Part shown: positions 29,872 through 39,177 of the stretch, piece by piece
How the letters are laid out: each line of letters begins with the position of its first letter
Position numbering within the stretch: the stretch's first letter is position 1
Source: Cotesia glomerata
Lineage: Eukaryota; Arthropoda; Insecta; Hymenoptera; Braconidae
Assembly: GCF_020080835.1 (NCBI RefSeq)
Contig: NC_058167.1
Coordinates: forward strand, 399,768-463,767
Direction: 5' to 3'
Length of the DNA stretch: 64,000 nt
Position numbers and translations under genes: made by a program
The notes under the pieces: model-generated
Seen by the model: the letters and a program-made list of their open reading frames with translations, nothing else
Databases searched by the model: none
Told to the model about the DNA's origin: nothing

Positions 29872-31943
29872 TTAATCGTGTTTTTGTAATAATTGATTGT
29901 TTATTGATTTGGTTTCTTCATTTGAATATGTAAGTTGTGTAATGGTAGGACATGTGGGAGGAGTAATAGGCTCATTGGTAATACTATGTGGTATATAGGG
30001 ATAGAGTCGTTCTCGACGTTCGGAATTTTTACTATCATCCCTACATATTTTGGTCTCAGTTTCGGGTTGGTCTTCACCATTAAAACGGAGATGTAATAGA
30101 AGGTTTGTTACGGAATCCCATAATGCACCGATTAGCCAAATACTCCATCCGTATATTGCATGCAATGCGTAACCATGAATTAAGGTATCTAAAACAAACT
30201 TAATAGCTTTAAAGGTCAAGTAAAATCCAAATACAGTTACACTAAAGGTTCCAATGGTATTAAAGAAGTTATAAACTTTTCCCCATGCTTTACTTAGGGT
30301 TTCTCTAAATGCGGCTTCATCGATTAAAGAATTAATTTTTATAGAACTATCTGCTATTTGTTGACCAGTTGCTCCCCTAGCTATTGTGTGTAATATTGCG
30401 GTGCGTTCGATGGGGAACATTAAGTGATCAGTTAGTCTTTCAATATCGGCGTCAGAGTAAATACCACCTGTTGCTAAACCTTGTGCTGAAACGTAAGTCC
30501 AGGAATAATTGGTAGTCATTGAAAGATGATGTGGAGTAGGTACTAGCGAAGGTCTAGGTGTAAACTCATACCAAGCGTTTTGTAAACGGTAGACGGGTGC
30601 TAAAAGAGGGTTACAGTCTATTTGAGTACCGGTTTTTACTAATATATGTGTTTTTGGTAACATAAAATATGGAACTTCGCTCTCTCCACGTACTACTGGT
30701 AATTCCTGATAACAATGTTCAGTTTCTCTACATTTTACTTCTACAGGTGTACATTTTGCGAACCTTATCACTTCTCCCAATACATGAGCAATATATCCTG
30801 GTTCTTTGAGGAATTGTAACGCGAATTCGTCGGGTGCTAATGTGGCGATTATGATAGCGTTTTGTAAAACTCTTCTTTCTATTTCACAAGATTGTTTTAT
30901 TATGTCATTATATAATGCAACTAATTGTTTATGGAAATGTTGTTCAAGGTAAACGAATTTAGTATTAACATAAGTGAAAAGATCCATAGATTTTTGCGTC
31001 TATTTTATTTGATGTTCTAAAGAAACTACCCTTTTCAATATCAAGAATAAAAAGTCTAGGATGTTCGGTACGAATTAAAGTAGATATACAATTCACGAAT
31101 GTGTCCGTTGCTTTCAATGCAAAAGTAATGCCATCACTGATAACCGAGTAAACCTCATTCTTACTAGCAGGAGAATAGATTTTATTAGCTTCGCCTTCGT
31201 ATAGGATAGAGAATTTACGAGAATTACAGTGATCACGGGGTAGTGTTTCCCAATAAGTATTTCCACCTTCCGAATCAATACATTCACCACGTCGATGGAG
31301 ACAACGAACTCCTGATCTTAATATGATTTCGTCTTGGTCTAAATTAACAGATGCTAAATAATCTTGTATTTCAAAGGTAGCAAAACCCGTTACAACTACG
31401 TCATCCCAACTTCCGTAATCGTCGGTATAAGATCCGGTTTTACAATTACCGCTAGTAGTGTATGATCCTACCAATTTAATTGGGGTTCTAGTGGTACCGT
31501 TTCTAACAATTTGAGAGTGTGTGGTATCGTGAAGAGTGTAAATACCAAGTTCATGAATTACTTTGCATTGTTCACGCGATATTTCTTTAATAAATTCGAC
31601 GTCACCATTTGGAACTCCGAATAAATGATTAAGTATACCGCAATAACTAATTTTCCTATAAATTAAAAGCTTGCACTGAATAACTTGTACATGAGTAACC
31701 TTTATTGATTGTAACAGTTGCACTTTTGTTTTAGTGATTGTTGGTTCCACTATAGGTAGCTTACAATCTTTTGATGTCTACTAATGATAATGAGGTTATA
31801 TTTATTAATGGAGTGCTGCAGTCGTAGGCTATAAATCCCATAACTGTTGGTATTACCCATAGAATCCAAGAGCAAGAATTAATCAAATTCATGACTTCCA
31901 ATCCTAGTGAACATAGAACATACATATTAGTCTGAGGTATCAC
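29872..31943 (-). pseudogene. glycoprotein 1, chuvirus-type class III-like (copy 2, two frameshifts)
   Basis: It is the same gene as 19399-21448. It reads in three frames: 31943-31761, 31750-30965 and 30987-29872. The switches fall in T runs near 31771 and 30992, each one base longer than in copy 1. The large second and third pieces keep the cysteine framework and the hydrophobic C terminus (FGFYLTFKAIKFVLD, WSIWLIGALW). Each break is open in the other copy. It lies between pol and glycoprotein 2. Confidence 0.65.
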
Positions 31944-33099
31944 TATAAGATTTTCGTGTGTTACAAATTTTTAATTTATCAATATGTTTGAGTGAGCGTT
32001 TATTGTTTTTGTCTTTGATTATGGCAGTATTGTTGTCTAGTAGTTCTGTTATAGTATATGGACCTTTATAATGAGAATCGAATTTACCTTTACGGGGTTC
32101 TTTTATTGCATAAACCTGATCTCCAACTTTAAAGATACCAGGTTTTATGTGTTCGTCATAATATCGTTTTGAGCGGTGTTTAGATTTATTTAATTGATGG
32201 GTTGCTAGATTTCGCATATCATCCATACGATTTATTAAGTCATGCAGATATGATCCATAGGTTTGGGTTTTATCAGGAGGGGGAAATGCACTAGGTATAC
32301 GAGCTCTTTTCCCATAAATTAATTCAAAAGGAGTAAAACTAGTTGATTCATGCATGGACGTGTTATATGAAAACATTGCGAAGGGTACAAGTTTATCCCA
32401 ATCTTCGTATTTATTTACATAATGTTTGATAAATTCGGTAAGTACTATGTGGCTACGTTCTAAGGCTCCATTTGTTTGAGGATGATAACCAGAAGTAGTA
32501 ACTTGTTTGATCCTAAATAATTTAGCTAAATGATGAAATATTTTTCCGACAAACGATCTACCCTGGTCACTCAGTATTACTCGAGGAGATCCGAATTGTA
32601 TTATTACATTACGAGCTAAAGCATCGGCGATAGTTTCGGCCTTAATATTAGGAATAGGTACAGCTATACAATATTTGGTTAAATTATCTTGGACGGTTAA
32701 AATATGTTGATTTCCGGACGGAGTTAAGGGTAACGGTCCTACCGTATCGATTGAAATTTTATCAAAGGGTTCTGCGGGAGTATCAGTAATGATCATTGGT
32801 TCCTTATTTTTAATACGGACCAATTTTTGTTCTTGGCAACTTTTACAGGTTCGAATATATTCAGTAATATCATCACGCATATTAGGCCAATAAAATCGTT
32901 CGCGAATTCGGCGATATGTTTTAGTAATGCCCTTATGTCCACCGGTTAGACTTTCATGATATTCTGCAATTATGTCTGTTCGGATATCATCTTCGGGTAT
33001 GGTAACATTACCATGGCAAATTGTTACTGAACAATCACAATTTCCTAAATATTCTTTAAGCAAACTGGTAATCAATGATTGATTTATTTCTTCAAGCAT
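31927..33099 (-). CDS. pol: Pol C-terminal part: integrase (copy 2, open)
   Basis: 390 codons, uninterrupted. The HHCC finger (YHESLTGGHKG... RTCKSCQEQK), the DD35E core (SIDTVGP, ILSDQGRSF, GALERSH) and a chromo/GPY-like C terminus (VGDQVYAIKEPRKGKFDSHYKGPYTI) are all present. The N-terminal 25 residues are the end of the macrodomain-like segment. The stop lies in the start region of glycoprotein 1. This is the most complete enzyme domain in the two copies. Confidence 0.85.
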   Translation of the reverse strand: MLEEINQSLITSLLKEYLGNCDCSVTICHGNVTIPEDDIRTDIIAEYHESLTGGHKGITKTYRRIRERFYWPNMRDDITEYIRTCKSCQEQKLVRIKNKEPMIITDTPAEPFDKISIDTVGPLPLTPSGNQHILTVQDNLTKYCIAVPIPNIKAETIADALARNVIIQFGSPRVILSDQGRSFVGKIFHHLAKLFRIKQVTTSGYHPQTNGALERSHIVLTEFIKHYVNKYEDWDKLVPFAMFSYNTSMHESTSFTPFELIYGKRARIPSAFPPPDKTQTYGSYLHDLINRMDDMRNLATHQLNKSKHRSKRYYDEHIKPGIFKVGDQVYAIKEPRKGKFDSHYKGPYTITELLDNNTAIIKDKNNKRSLKHIDKLKICNTRKSYSDTSD

Positions 33100-33415
33100 A
33101 TCACCTGTTTTGAAATTCGTAATGTCTTGATATTATACTGTTTGATAACGTCTTTAAAAGAATTTAGTAGAGTTTTAAAGTTTTGAAGAGAGAATTCATC
33201 AAAATGATTTTTCTTAATTACTGCGCTGAATATTTTATATTTACCATTATTGGTTATTAATATTTGATTTAGTTTAGGCTTTTCAATTTTAAATCTTGGG
33301 GATCTATTTTATCAGTATCTATTAATAATCTAGAGACTATAGTAGTGAGCTCACAATCTGCAGGAATAAAGTGTAAATAATTATCTCTAAAATACGTTAG
33401 ATTTTCATTAGAAGT
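33000..33415 (-). other. macrodomain-like domain in pol (copy 2)
   Basis: The counterpart of 17916-18335, lying between RNase H and integrase. The frame changes near 33287, where a T run is one base shorter than in copy 1. Sequence is otherwise nearly identical to copy 1. Confidence 0.45.
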
Positions 33416-34033
33416 ATGAATTGATAGGTTTAGGTCATCTGAGACATCAGATATCCCAGGATAGTATAATTCATTAGGAATAGTGTCGGCTATTGATTTT
33501 TCAGTATCGAAGGTTGGAGGTTCCACCAGCTCCTCTTTTTCGATATCTTGAAATGAAGAAAGGAGTTCGGGTATAACTGGCAAACCAGCCCAACGTTTAC
33601 TAGCTCTACCTTTTGTATAGGTTCCGTTAAGATCATCCGATTCTGTGTCGGTAGAACTACGAACACGAAAGGGTGTTGAACTACCTACTGGATCGCGAAA
33701 GGTAACCAGAGATTTACGTGGAGTGCGGAGTGAATCTATACCACGGGGATCCCAATAATAACTATCAGAAGTAGATGAATGACCTGAAGTCAATTCAATG
33801 ACATTAGGTAGAAGAGGCATCCTTGGTGGCATTTCAGGGAAGGTTTCACTAGTATCAGAATCATCGACATAAGTTATTTTAGTATAATCTTTGATAGATG
33901 ACGGCTTGTCTGTTTCCTGATCCTTCAATGGAGGAATTTGATTAGGTACAAGGCTAGGGAACCCGCTATTCCTGCCCTGTGCAACCGGAGGAATAGGTTG
34001 GGATTCTTTTGTTTGAATAGGAGATCTTTGCAC
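33269..34033 (-). CDS. pol: Pol fragment: linker and start of macrodomain-like segment (copy 2)
   Basis: 254 codons of low-complexity polar linker (VPNQIPPLKD, RTPRKSLVTFRDPVGSS) ending in the macrodomain-like segment. Frame changes bound it on both sides (near 34045, +1 T; near 33287, -1 T). It corresponds to residues 330-590 of the 16319-18127 frame. Confidence 0.7.
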   Translation of the reverse strand: MQRSPIQTKESQPIPPVAQGRNSGFPSLVPNQIPPLKDQETDKPSSIKDYTKITYVDDSDTSETFPEMPPRMPLLPNVIELTSGHSSTSDSYYWDPRGIDSLRTPRKSLVTFRDPVGSSTPFRVRSSTDTESDDLNGTYTKGRASKRWAGLPVIPELLSSFQDIEKEELVEPPTFDTEKSIADTIPNELYYPGISDVSDDLNLSIHTSNENLTYFRDNYLHFIPADCELTTIVSRLLIDTDKIDPQDLKLKSLN

Positions 34034-34313
34034 TGGTCCGATTTTCTTTTAGAGCTGATTTAAGTTTAATTGGAGGTGGTGGTTTCATCATTGCGTGTCG
34101 TTGTCTAACCCTGTCACCTATACTACTAACATTAGATAGGGCAGCTTCCTTTGCAGCTTTCATTCGCTCTGCATGTTGAGCGATAGAAGTGGATAATCGA
34201 GCAGAGATTTTTGCCTGCGACTGAGGTACAACTGGTAATACCACCGGATTGCGAGATAATGCATCAGCATTTATATTAAATCTACCGGGTTTTGTAAATG
34301 AAGGTATATTCAT
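33966..34313 (-). CDS. pol: Pol fragment: end of RNase H and linker (copy 2)
   Basis: It contains the final RNase H motif (NINADALSRNP) and the start of the linker. Flanking frame changes lie near 34300 (+1 T in GGGTTTTG) and 34045 (+1 T). Confidence 0.7.
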   Translation of the reverse strand: MNIPSFTKPGRFNINADALSRNPVVLPVVPQSQAKISARLSTSIAQHAERMKAAKEAALSNVSSIGDRVRQRHAMMKPPPPIKLKSALKENRTSAKISYSNKRIPTYSSGCTGQE

Positions 34314-34393
34314 ATTCTCTTAATCTAATTCTCCAACGAATCAATCGCTGAACTGGCGGTTTGACTGAATCAATCCATTTTAAAGGTTCATGG

Positions 34394-35215
34394 TCACAGA
34401 TTAATGTGAAATGCTGTCCATATAAATATGGTCGAAAATGTAATATTCCATAAACTACAGCGAGACATTCTTTTTTCCATTGTGGTATAATTCATTTCAG
34501 GAGGGCTCAATAAGCGGGATAAATAAGCAATTGGTTTATCCTCACCTATTTTACCTTGACTCAATACTGCTCCAATAGCTATGTCAGAGGCGTCAGTAGT
34601 GAGAATAAATGGTTTTGTAAAATCGGGATATTGCAATACCGGTGTAGTGCATAAAGCTTTGCGCAAGTCATCAAAACTTGCTTGATGCTCATCTGCCCAA
34701 TTAAAAGGAGTGTCCTTTTTAAGTAAATTACTAAGGGGTTTAGCACGAGCAGAGAAATTTTCTATAAATCTGCGATAATAACCAGCCAAGCCTAAAACTG
34801 ACGAACATTGGTTGCGTTTTAGGAATTGGAAATTTTCAATAGCTTCAGTTTTCTTAGGATCTGGACGTACACCACCGTTACCAATGATGTGTCCTAAATA
34901 AGCGACTTCCAAATTCAGAAATTCACACTTATCGGTTTGTAATACCAAATTTGCATTTTTCAACCGATTGAAAAGTCGTCGAACACGAACATTGTGTTCT
35001 TCCAAAGAACATGCAAAGACAACGATATCATCTAAATATACGAACAATTCCTGATCCTGTAAACCCAAAAGAACCTTATCCATAAGCCGTTGGAAAGTGG
35101 TAGGAGCATTTTTTAAGACCGAATGGCATTCTGGTATATTCATAATGACCATTGGGAGTACTAAATGCAGTTTTAGGTTGGTCCTTTGGATCCATGCGAA
35201 TTTGGTGAAAACCAC
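34394..35215 (-). CDS. pol: Pol fragment: RT palm with catalytic centre, thumb, RNase H (copy 2)
   Basis: It keeps the RT active site YLDD (codons 35027-35038) that copy 1 has lost, then thumb (GLAGYYRRFIENF) and RNase H (TTDASDIAIGAVLSQ). Breaks lie near 35110, 34812 to 34830 (two runs one base short) and 34475 (+1 T). The native protein would be continuous with the frames on either side. Confidence 0.8.
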   Translation of the reverse strand: MVFTKFAWIQRTNLKLHLVLPMVIMNIPECHSVLKNAPTTFQRLMDKVLLGLQDQELFVYLDDIVVFACSLEEHNVRVRRLFNRLKNANLVLQTDKCEFLNLEVAYLGHIIGNGGVRPDPKKTEAIENFQFLKRNQCSSVLGLAGYYRRFIENFSARAKPLSNLLKKDTPFNWADEHQASFDDLRKALCTTPVLQYPDFTKPFILTTDASDIAIGAVLSQGKIGEDKPIAYLSRLLSPPEMNYTTMEKRMSRCSLWNITFSTIFIWTAFHINL

Positions 35216-35339
35216 TTGCTAAGTCAAAAATAGAAAAGTATTTTGCACCACCTAGTCTATCGAGTATTTCAATTATATTAGGTAGAGGATATGCATCACC
35301 TTTTGTCTTTTCATTTAATCGTCGATAATCAATGACCAA
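35076..35339 (-). CDS. pol: Pol fragment: RT fingers and palm (copy 2)
   Basis: It contains VIDYRRLNEKT, FDLASGFHQIRMDP (first catalytic Asp region) and FSTPNGHYEYTRMPFGL. These are exactly the RT motifs deleted from copy 1. It is bounded by frame changes near 35350 and 35110. Confidence 0.75.
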   Translation of the reverse strand: MVIDYRRLNEKTKGDAYPLPNIIEILDRLGGAKYFSIFDLASGFHQIRMDPKDQPKTAFSTPNGHYEYTRMPFGLKKCSYHFPTAYG

Positions 35340-36400
35340 ACGCCATCTTTTTGTTTCCTTTTTGAATCTGGTTTCTTAGGTACAATCCACAATGGTGAAT
35401 TATACGGAGAAACGGATTCAGTAATAGTACCGTTCTCTAATAATTTTTCAACCTGCTTGGCTATCTCTTCTTTGTGTACAGGGGGAAATCGATATTGTTT
35501 GACAGATACAGGGATTTCATCCACAGTTGGAATAGAATGAGTTATTTCAGTGGTAGCCGATAGAGGATCACCGGGTAAATGAAAGAGATATGGAAATTCT
35601 CTAATTATAGCGTAAACATGTTCTTTCTCAATTGAATTTAAATGATCAAGTCGAAGACTATCACAGATTCTTGCGAATCTGTCTTGATCATTTACTTGTT
35701 CACCAGGTTCATCTGAATCATCGAAGAAGTCTTCAGATTCTTCACCATGATCAAAAGGAATTAATTCCTGAGGAGGAATGTCTAAGTCAACATCTTCTTC
35801 ATAGGCATTAATAGCAATTACATAACAGGTATTGTTACGATTGGTTACTATACAATTTCCGATGAAAATATTTTCATGTGTTTCAATACGAGGTAAAAAT
35901 CCAGTTTTTAAACTAGAGGGTATAAGATTAATTGGTATCACAGTGCGAGTTCGAGCTTTTAATGATGTAAATACTGAAGGTTCAGGTTCAATTTCGGATG
36001 ATTTGATTGAATTTTCAAATGGAATAGGCATAATTGGTTCTGAACTAGCAACTATGGTTTTATGATGAAAAGATATTTCTACCTTTTCTTTCTCTAAGAA
36101 ATCAATGCCGATTATACCTTCTGTCTGAGTAGGTAAGGGGTCATTGAGAACATGAAATTTCTCGGGCCTATCAAAGAATGTTATCTCAGTGGTTCCTAGC
36201 GTGTTAATTTTATTGAGGGTGATTCCTTTAAGATAAACAGAATCACTAGTATTGATTATTGTACGAGGGGCTAAAGCATCTTTATGAATAATATTTATGT
36301 CGGCTCCGGTGTCGACTAAAAAGCGAGCACTACCATATAATATTTCAGGAGCATTTAAAGTAACGACCGGCCCTCTTCCACCTTGGTTCCTTGTCCACAT
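35315..36400 (-). CDS. pol: Pol N-terminal part: retropepsin and RT start (copy 2)
   Basis: It is the counterpart of 15109-16395, with LVDTGADINI and GIIGIDFL protease motifs and the first RT motif (SPYNSPLWIVPKK). It begins at the ATG that overlaps the gag stop by one base. The frame ends at about 35350, where two T runs are each one base longer than in copy 1. Confidence 0.85.
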   Translation of the reverse strand: MWTRNQGGRGPVVTLNAPEILYGSARFLVDTGADINIIHKDALAPRTIINTSDSVYLKGITLNKINTLGTTEITFFDRPEKFHVLNDPLPTQTEGIIGIDFLEKEKVEISFHHKTIVASSEPIMPIPFENSIKSSEIEPEPSVFTSLKARTRTVIPINLIPSSLKTGFLPRIETHENIFIGNCIVTNRNNTCYVIAINAYEEDVDLDIPPQELIPFDHGEESEDFFDDSDEPGEQVNDQDRFARICDSLRLDHLNSIEKEHVYAIIREFPYLFHLPGDPLSATTEITHSIPTVDEIPVSVKQYRFPPVHKEEIAKQVEKLLENGTITESVSPYNSPLWIVPKKPDSKRKQKDGVWSLIIDD

Positions 36401-37680
36401 TACATTTGTTCGATTGTTAAAAATCTGACCATTGATGGACGCTTTTCCGTTTGATTCGTCAAGGCGTCCTTCTGGCGAATCGGATCGGAGTTTAAATGAT
36501 CCTTATTAGGTACCGGCGATTGAGAATTACCGTTGTTTCTATTACTATTATTGTAATTGTTATCGTAGCCGTTATTAGGTCTATTGTAATTATTAGTAGG
36601 ATTATAGTTAGGGTTATAGGTTGAGTAACTATTATAATTAGGAGGGTTATTATAATTAGGCGGATTGTTGTTTTGACCGTTGAAGAATGGTTGATACGGA
36701 AAATTATAATTTACAGGGGGTGAATACATTTCCCGTGGAGGATACTGATAAGGTATTGAAGGTAGATAAGGCATATGTGGGAAATATCCAGGCATTGTAA
36801 AATAGGGAACTGGTTGACGAGGGGATATACTCCTGGACCGTAAGGGTGAGCCAATGCGTCGTTCATAATTGGGGGAGGAGCTACGTATTGGTGACTTGTT
36901 ACGAGGGGATGATGGTCTATACCCATCATCTCGGAAAAATCGAAATGGGATTGCATCTCGCCGATCTTCGTCTTCAAAATTAACCATACGTGTCTTACGG
37001 GATAAATCTGTATTATTGGGTTGAATTGCTGCATAGGCTAAGTAATTTGAATTTCGGTGAGAACTCCCTTTTAAATCTTCTTCAAGACGGAAAAGAATTT
37101 TATATGCATCATCAAGGGTTGCAGGATTTTGAACGCTAACACCATAAATTAAATCGTCTGGTAACCCGCGTTTAAAAGATTCCAAGGCTAGTCCGTTTAA
37201 CATTTTCTTCATACCCGATAATTCGTTTTCATTATTAAAACTTTCACGTAATGATGCCATTGCACTTGTGCATATTCGTTTAATACGCGTATAATAGCTA
37301 AGTAATGATTCATTTTGTTTTAATCTAACTGCCTGAATATCTGCGCAATATTGAGGATACGATTTCTTTTTAGAAAAATATTCTTTTAATGCGTCTTTTA
37401 AATTTTCTATTGTTACTATTTCTTTATCTTCTAATGCATCTCGTGCGGTATCTTTTAATTTTGTACGAACTTTAGTAATAAAAGCAGGTTTCTGTTCCTC
37501 AGTAACTAATTGTAATGCTTGTTCTACATCCTGCAAAAATGAACGTAATGGCATGTTTTGCCCATCAAAATTGGGGACCATTGCTAATGCTTGTGTCATG
37601 GTAAGATTTTCTCCTAATGAGGTCATGGTTCGATCAGTAATCTCGAAATGACGAGACATTTCCTGAATTGCTTGCTCCAT
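36400..37680 (-). CDS. gag: Gag polyprotein (copy 2)
   Basis: 426 aa, the same length as copy 1 with about four substitutions (for example Gly7 to Glu and IAL to ILF near residue 195). Capsid region, RS-rich segment and Asn/Tyr-rich tail are all intact. This is the longest undamaged gene shared by both copies. Confidence 0.9.
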   Translation of the reverse strand: MEQAIQEMSRHFEITDRTMTSLGENLTMTQALAMVPNFDGQNMPLRSFLQDVEQALQLVTEEQKPAFITKVRTKLKDTARDALEDKEIVTIENLKDALKEYFSKKKSYPQYCADIQAVRLKQNESLLSYYTRIKRICTSAMASLRESFNNENELSGMKKMLNGLALESFKRGLPDDLIYGVSVQNPATLDDAYKILFRLEEDLKGSSHRNSNYLAYAAIQPNNTDLSRKTRMVNFEDEDRRDAIPFRFFRDDGYRPSSPRNKSPIRSSSPNYERRIGSPLRSRSISPRQPVPYFTMPGYFPHMPYLPSIPYQYPPREMYSPPVNYNFPYQPFFNGQNNNPPNYNNPPNYNSYSTYNPNYNPTNNYNRPNNGYDNNYNNSNRNNGNSQSPVPNKDHLNSDPIRQKDALTNQTEKRPSMVRFLTIEQM

Positions 37681-37704
37681 GTTTAGATTTTTAATATTCG
37701 ATTA

Positions 37705-37735
<31 letters not shown>

Positions 37736-37736
37736 C
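37681..37736 (-). other. gag leader deletion site between A tracts (copy 2)
   Basis: Copy 1 has about 57 bp (13744-13801) between two A-rich tracts here. Copy 2 has only one long homopolymer tract, so the segment was lost between the two tracts, probably by slippage or as an assembly artefact. Confidence 0.6.
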
Positions 37737-38015
37737 TTATTGTTTATCTGATTTTAACATGCGTTCTATTACAAGATAGAGTTCCTTAATATTGATTCGT
37801 AATAAAATAACGGATGCGAGCAAATCACGGAATTGTTTCTGATTATCCCTAATAGGTTGATTCAATTGCAAGGTTAAATTTCTGGTTTTGTCTGAATTAA
37901 TGTCACTACTAGTACTTGAAACCTGATTATTAGAGTTTTCAGTTTCTGGAATATTCTTAACTCTTTTTGTTTGAGATCTTAAATAATATTGCTTTCCCGA
38001 TTGTTTACGTTTCAT
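37737..38015 (-). CDS. small accessory protein B (copy 2)
   Basis: 92 aa, identical to 13446-13724: a basic bipartite N terminus and an amphipathic C-terminal helix. Family and function unknown. Confidence 0.55.
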   Translation of the reverse strand: MKRKQSGKQYYLRSQTKRVKNIPETENSNNQVSSTSSDINSDKTRNLTLQLNQPIRDNQKQFRDLLASVILLRINIKELYLVIERMLKSDKQ

Positions 38016-38091
38016 TATGTGTAAAATGTGTTTTTATAAAATATTTTTGACTTAAAAATATTCAATTAATAATGTTTAATAAATATCTCTT

Positions 38092-38487
38092 TTATTTATT
38101 CTCGTTGAAACAACCAAAATAATTTAAATCGAATAATTCTATATAATCAAAATATTCAAATTTTATCAGTGGCTCTAATTCGTCTTCATGAAGTTCTAAT
38201 AAGGAATCTATAAATTGAGATATAAAATCTGATGTGATATCTGGCCTTTCTTCTATTGGTGGATATATTAATTCTACTTTATTACTAATTTCTCCTGTAC
38301 TTGTTGTACTGCTTGATGATGATGATGGTGTGTTATCGATTTTTATAGTTGTATTGTTAGTTTGAGTATCTGTCTGTGTAGAGTCGCTATGTGATTCAAT
38401 CTCCTTAGTAGAAGGATACAGTGTTTGACGCAATCGTTTGCTAAACAATATCTTTGATTTAGCTCTACGACCACGGATTTTCCTCAT
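38092..38487 (-). CDS. small accessory protein A (copy 2)
   Basis: 131 aa, identical to 12974-13369: an arginine-rich N terminus and an acidic C-terminal third. It is the first ORF after the leader hairpins. Confidence 0.6.
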   Translation of the reverse strand: MRKIRGRRAKSKILFSKRLRQTLYPSTKEIESHSDSTQTDTQTNNTTIKIDNTPSSSSSSTTSTGEISNKVELIYPPIEERPDITSDFISQFIDSLLELHEDELEPLIKFEYFDYIELFDLNYFGCFNENK

Positions 38488-38546
38488 TCGTGAAAATTAA
38501 AAAAAAAACATTAGAGAAAATCAATTTAAGTTCCAAATTTTTTCCA

Positions 38547-38810
38547 CTGAATGATTTAGGCACAGTGTAGGTTAATCATTCAACTAATCCAAACAATACA
38601 GGGAGCGCAACGCAACCGTTCAGGCGCCGACGCAACTTTCTTTTGTTTAGATTTTTAAATTTGGAAGAAATTGATTACTTGGAATTAGTGTTAAATTTTT
38701 AGTGTGTGATTATTTCGTTGAACGATTTAGGCACTAAATAGGTTAATCGTTCAACTAGTTAAACGAAATAGGGAGCGCAACGCAACTATGGAGCGCCGTC
38801 GCAACTGTTT
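38547..38810 (-). repeat. duplicated leader unit with hairpins, copy 2
   Basis: It has the same two-hairpin arrangement as copy 1, with arms at 38547-38556/38574-38583 and 38718-38727/38745-38754. The sequence is identical to copy 1 at the paired bases. Confidence 0.65.
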
Positions 38811-39150
38811 TTCGCTTAACTTATTAATCATCTATTAAATCCTCATCAAGTATCCAAAACGTTATTGCTATCTTGGACACCCGACGTACTCGACAGATCA
38901 ACCAAAAATATTTTTGTTTGATGGTCAATTGACAGATTTAATAGATAATTCAAGAAAGTAGTATTACGTTTATTCTTGAATAAATACAATACAATGTGTG
39001 GGGTTTAATTATATTTGTTTGTTTTGATGCAAAATAATTTATTCTCAAAACCCGACTGTTGTAATAGTGTTATGTAATAAGTGTTATCTAAAAAATGAGT
39101 TTAATTAAGAATAAACAACTTTACACAAAAGAAACACTTTCACCAGCGTA

Positions 39151-39167
39151 TCCCACCGCTGTCACCA
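39151..39167 (-). promoter_or_regulatory. primer binding site, copy 2
   Basis: The minus strand reads TGGTGACAGCGGTGGGA, 10 nt from the LTR, as in copy 1. Confidence 0.65.
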
Positions 39168-39177
39168 AATTTTCTAC

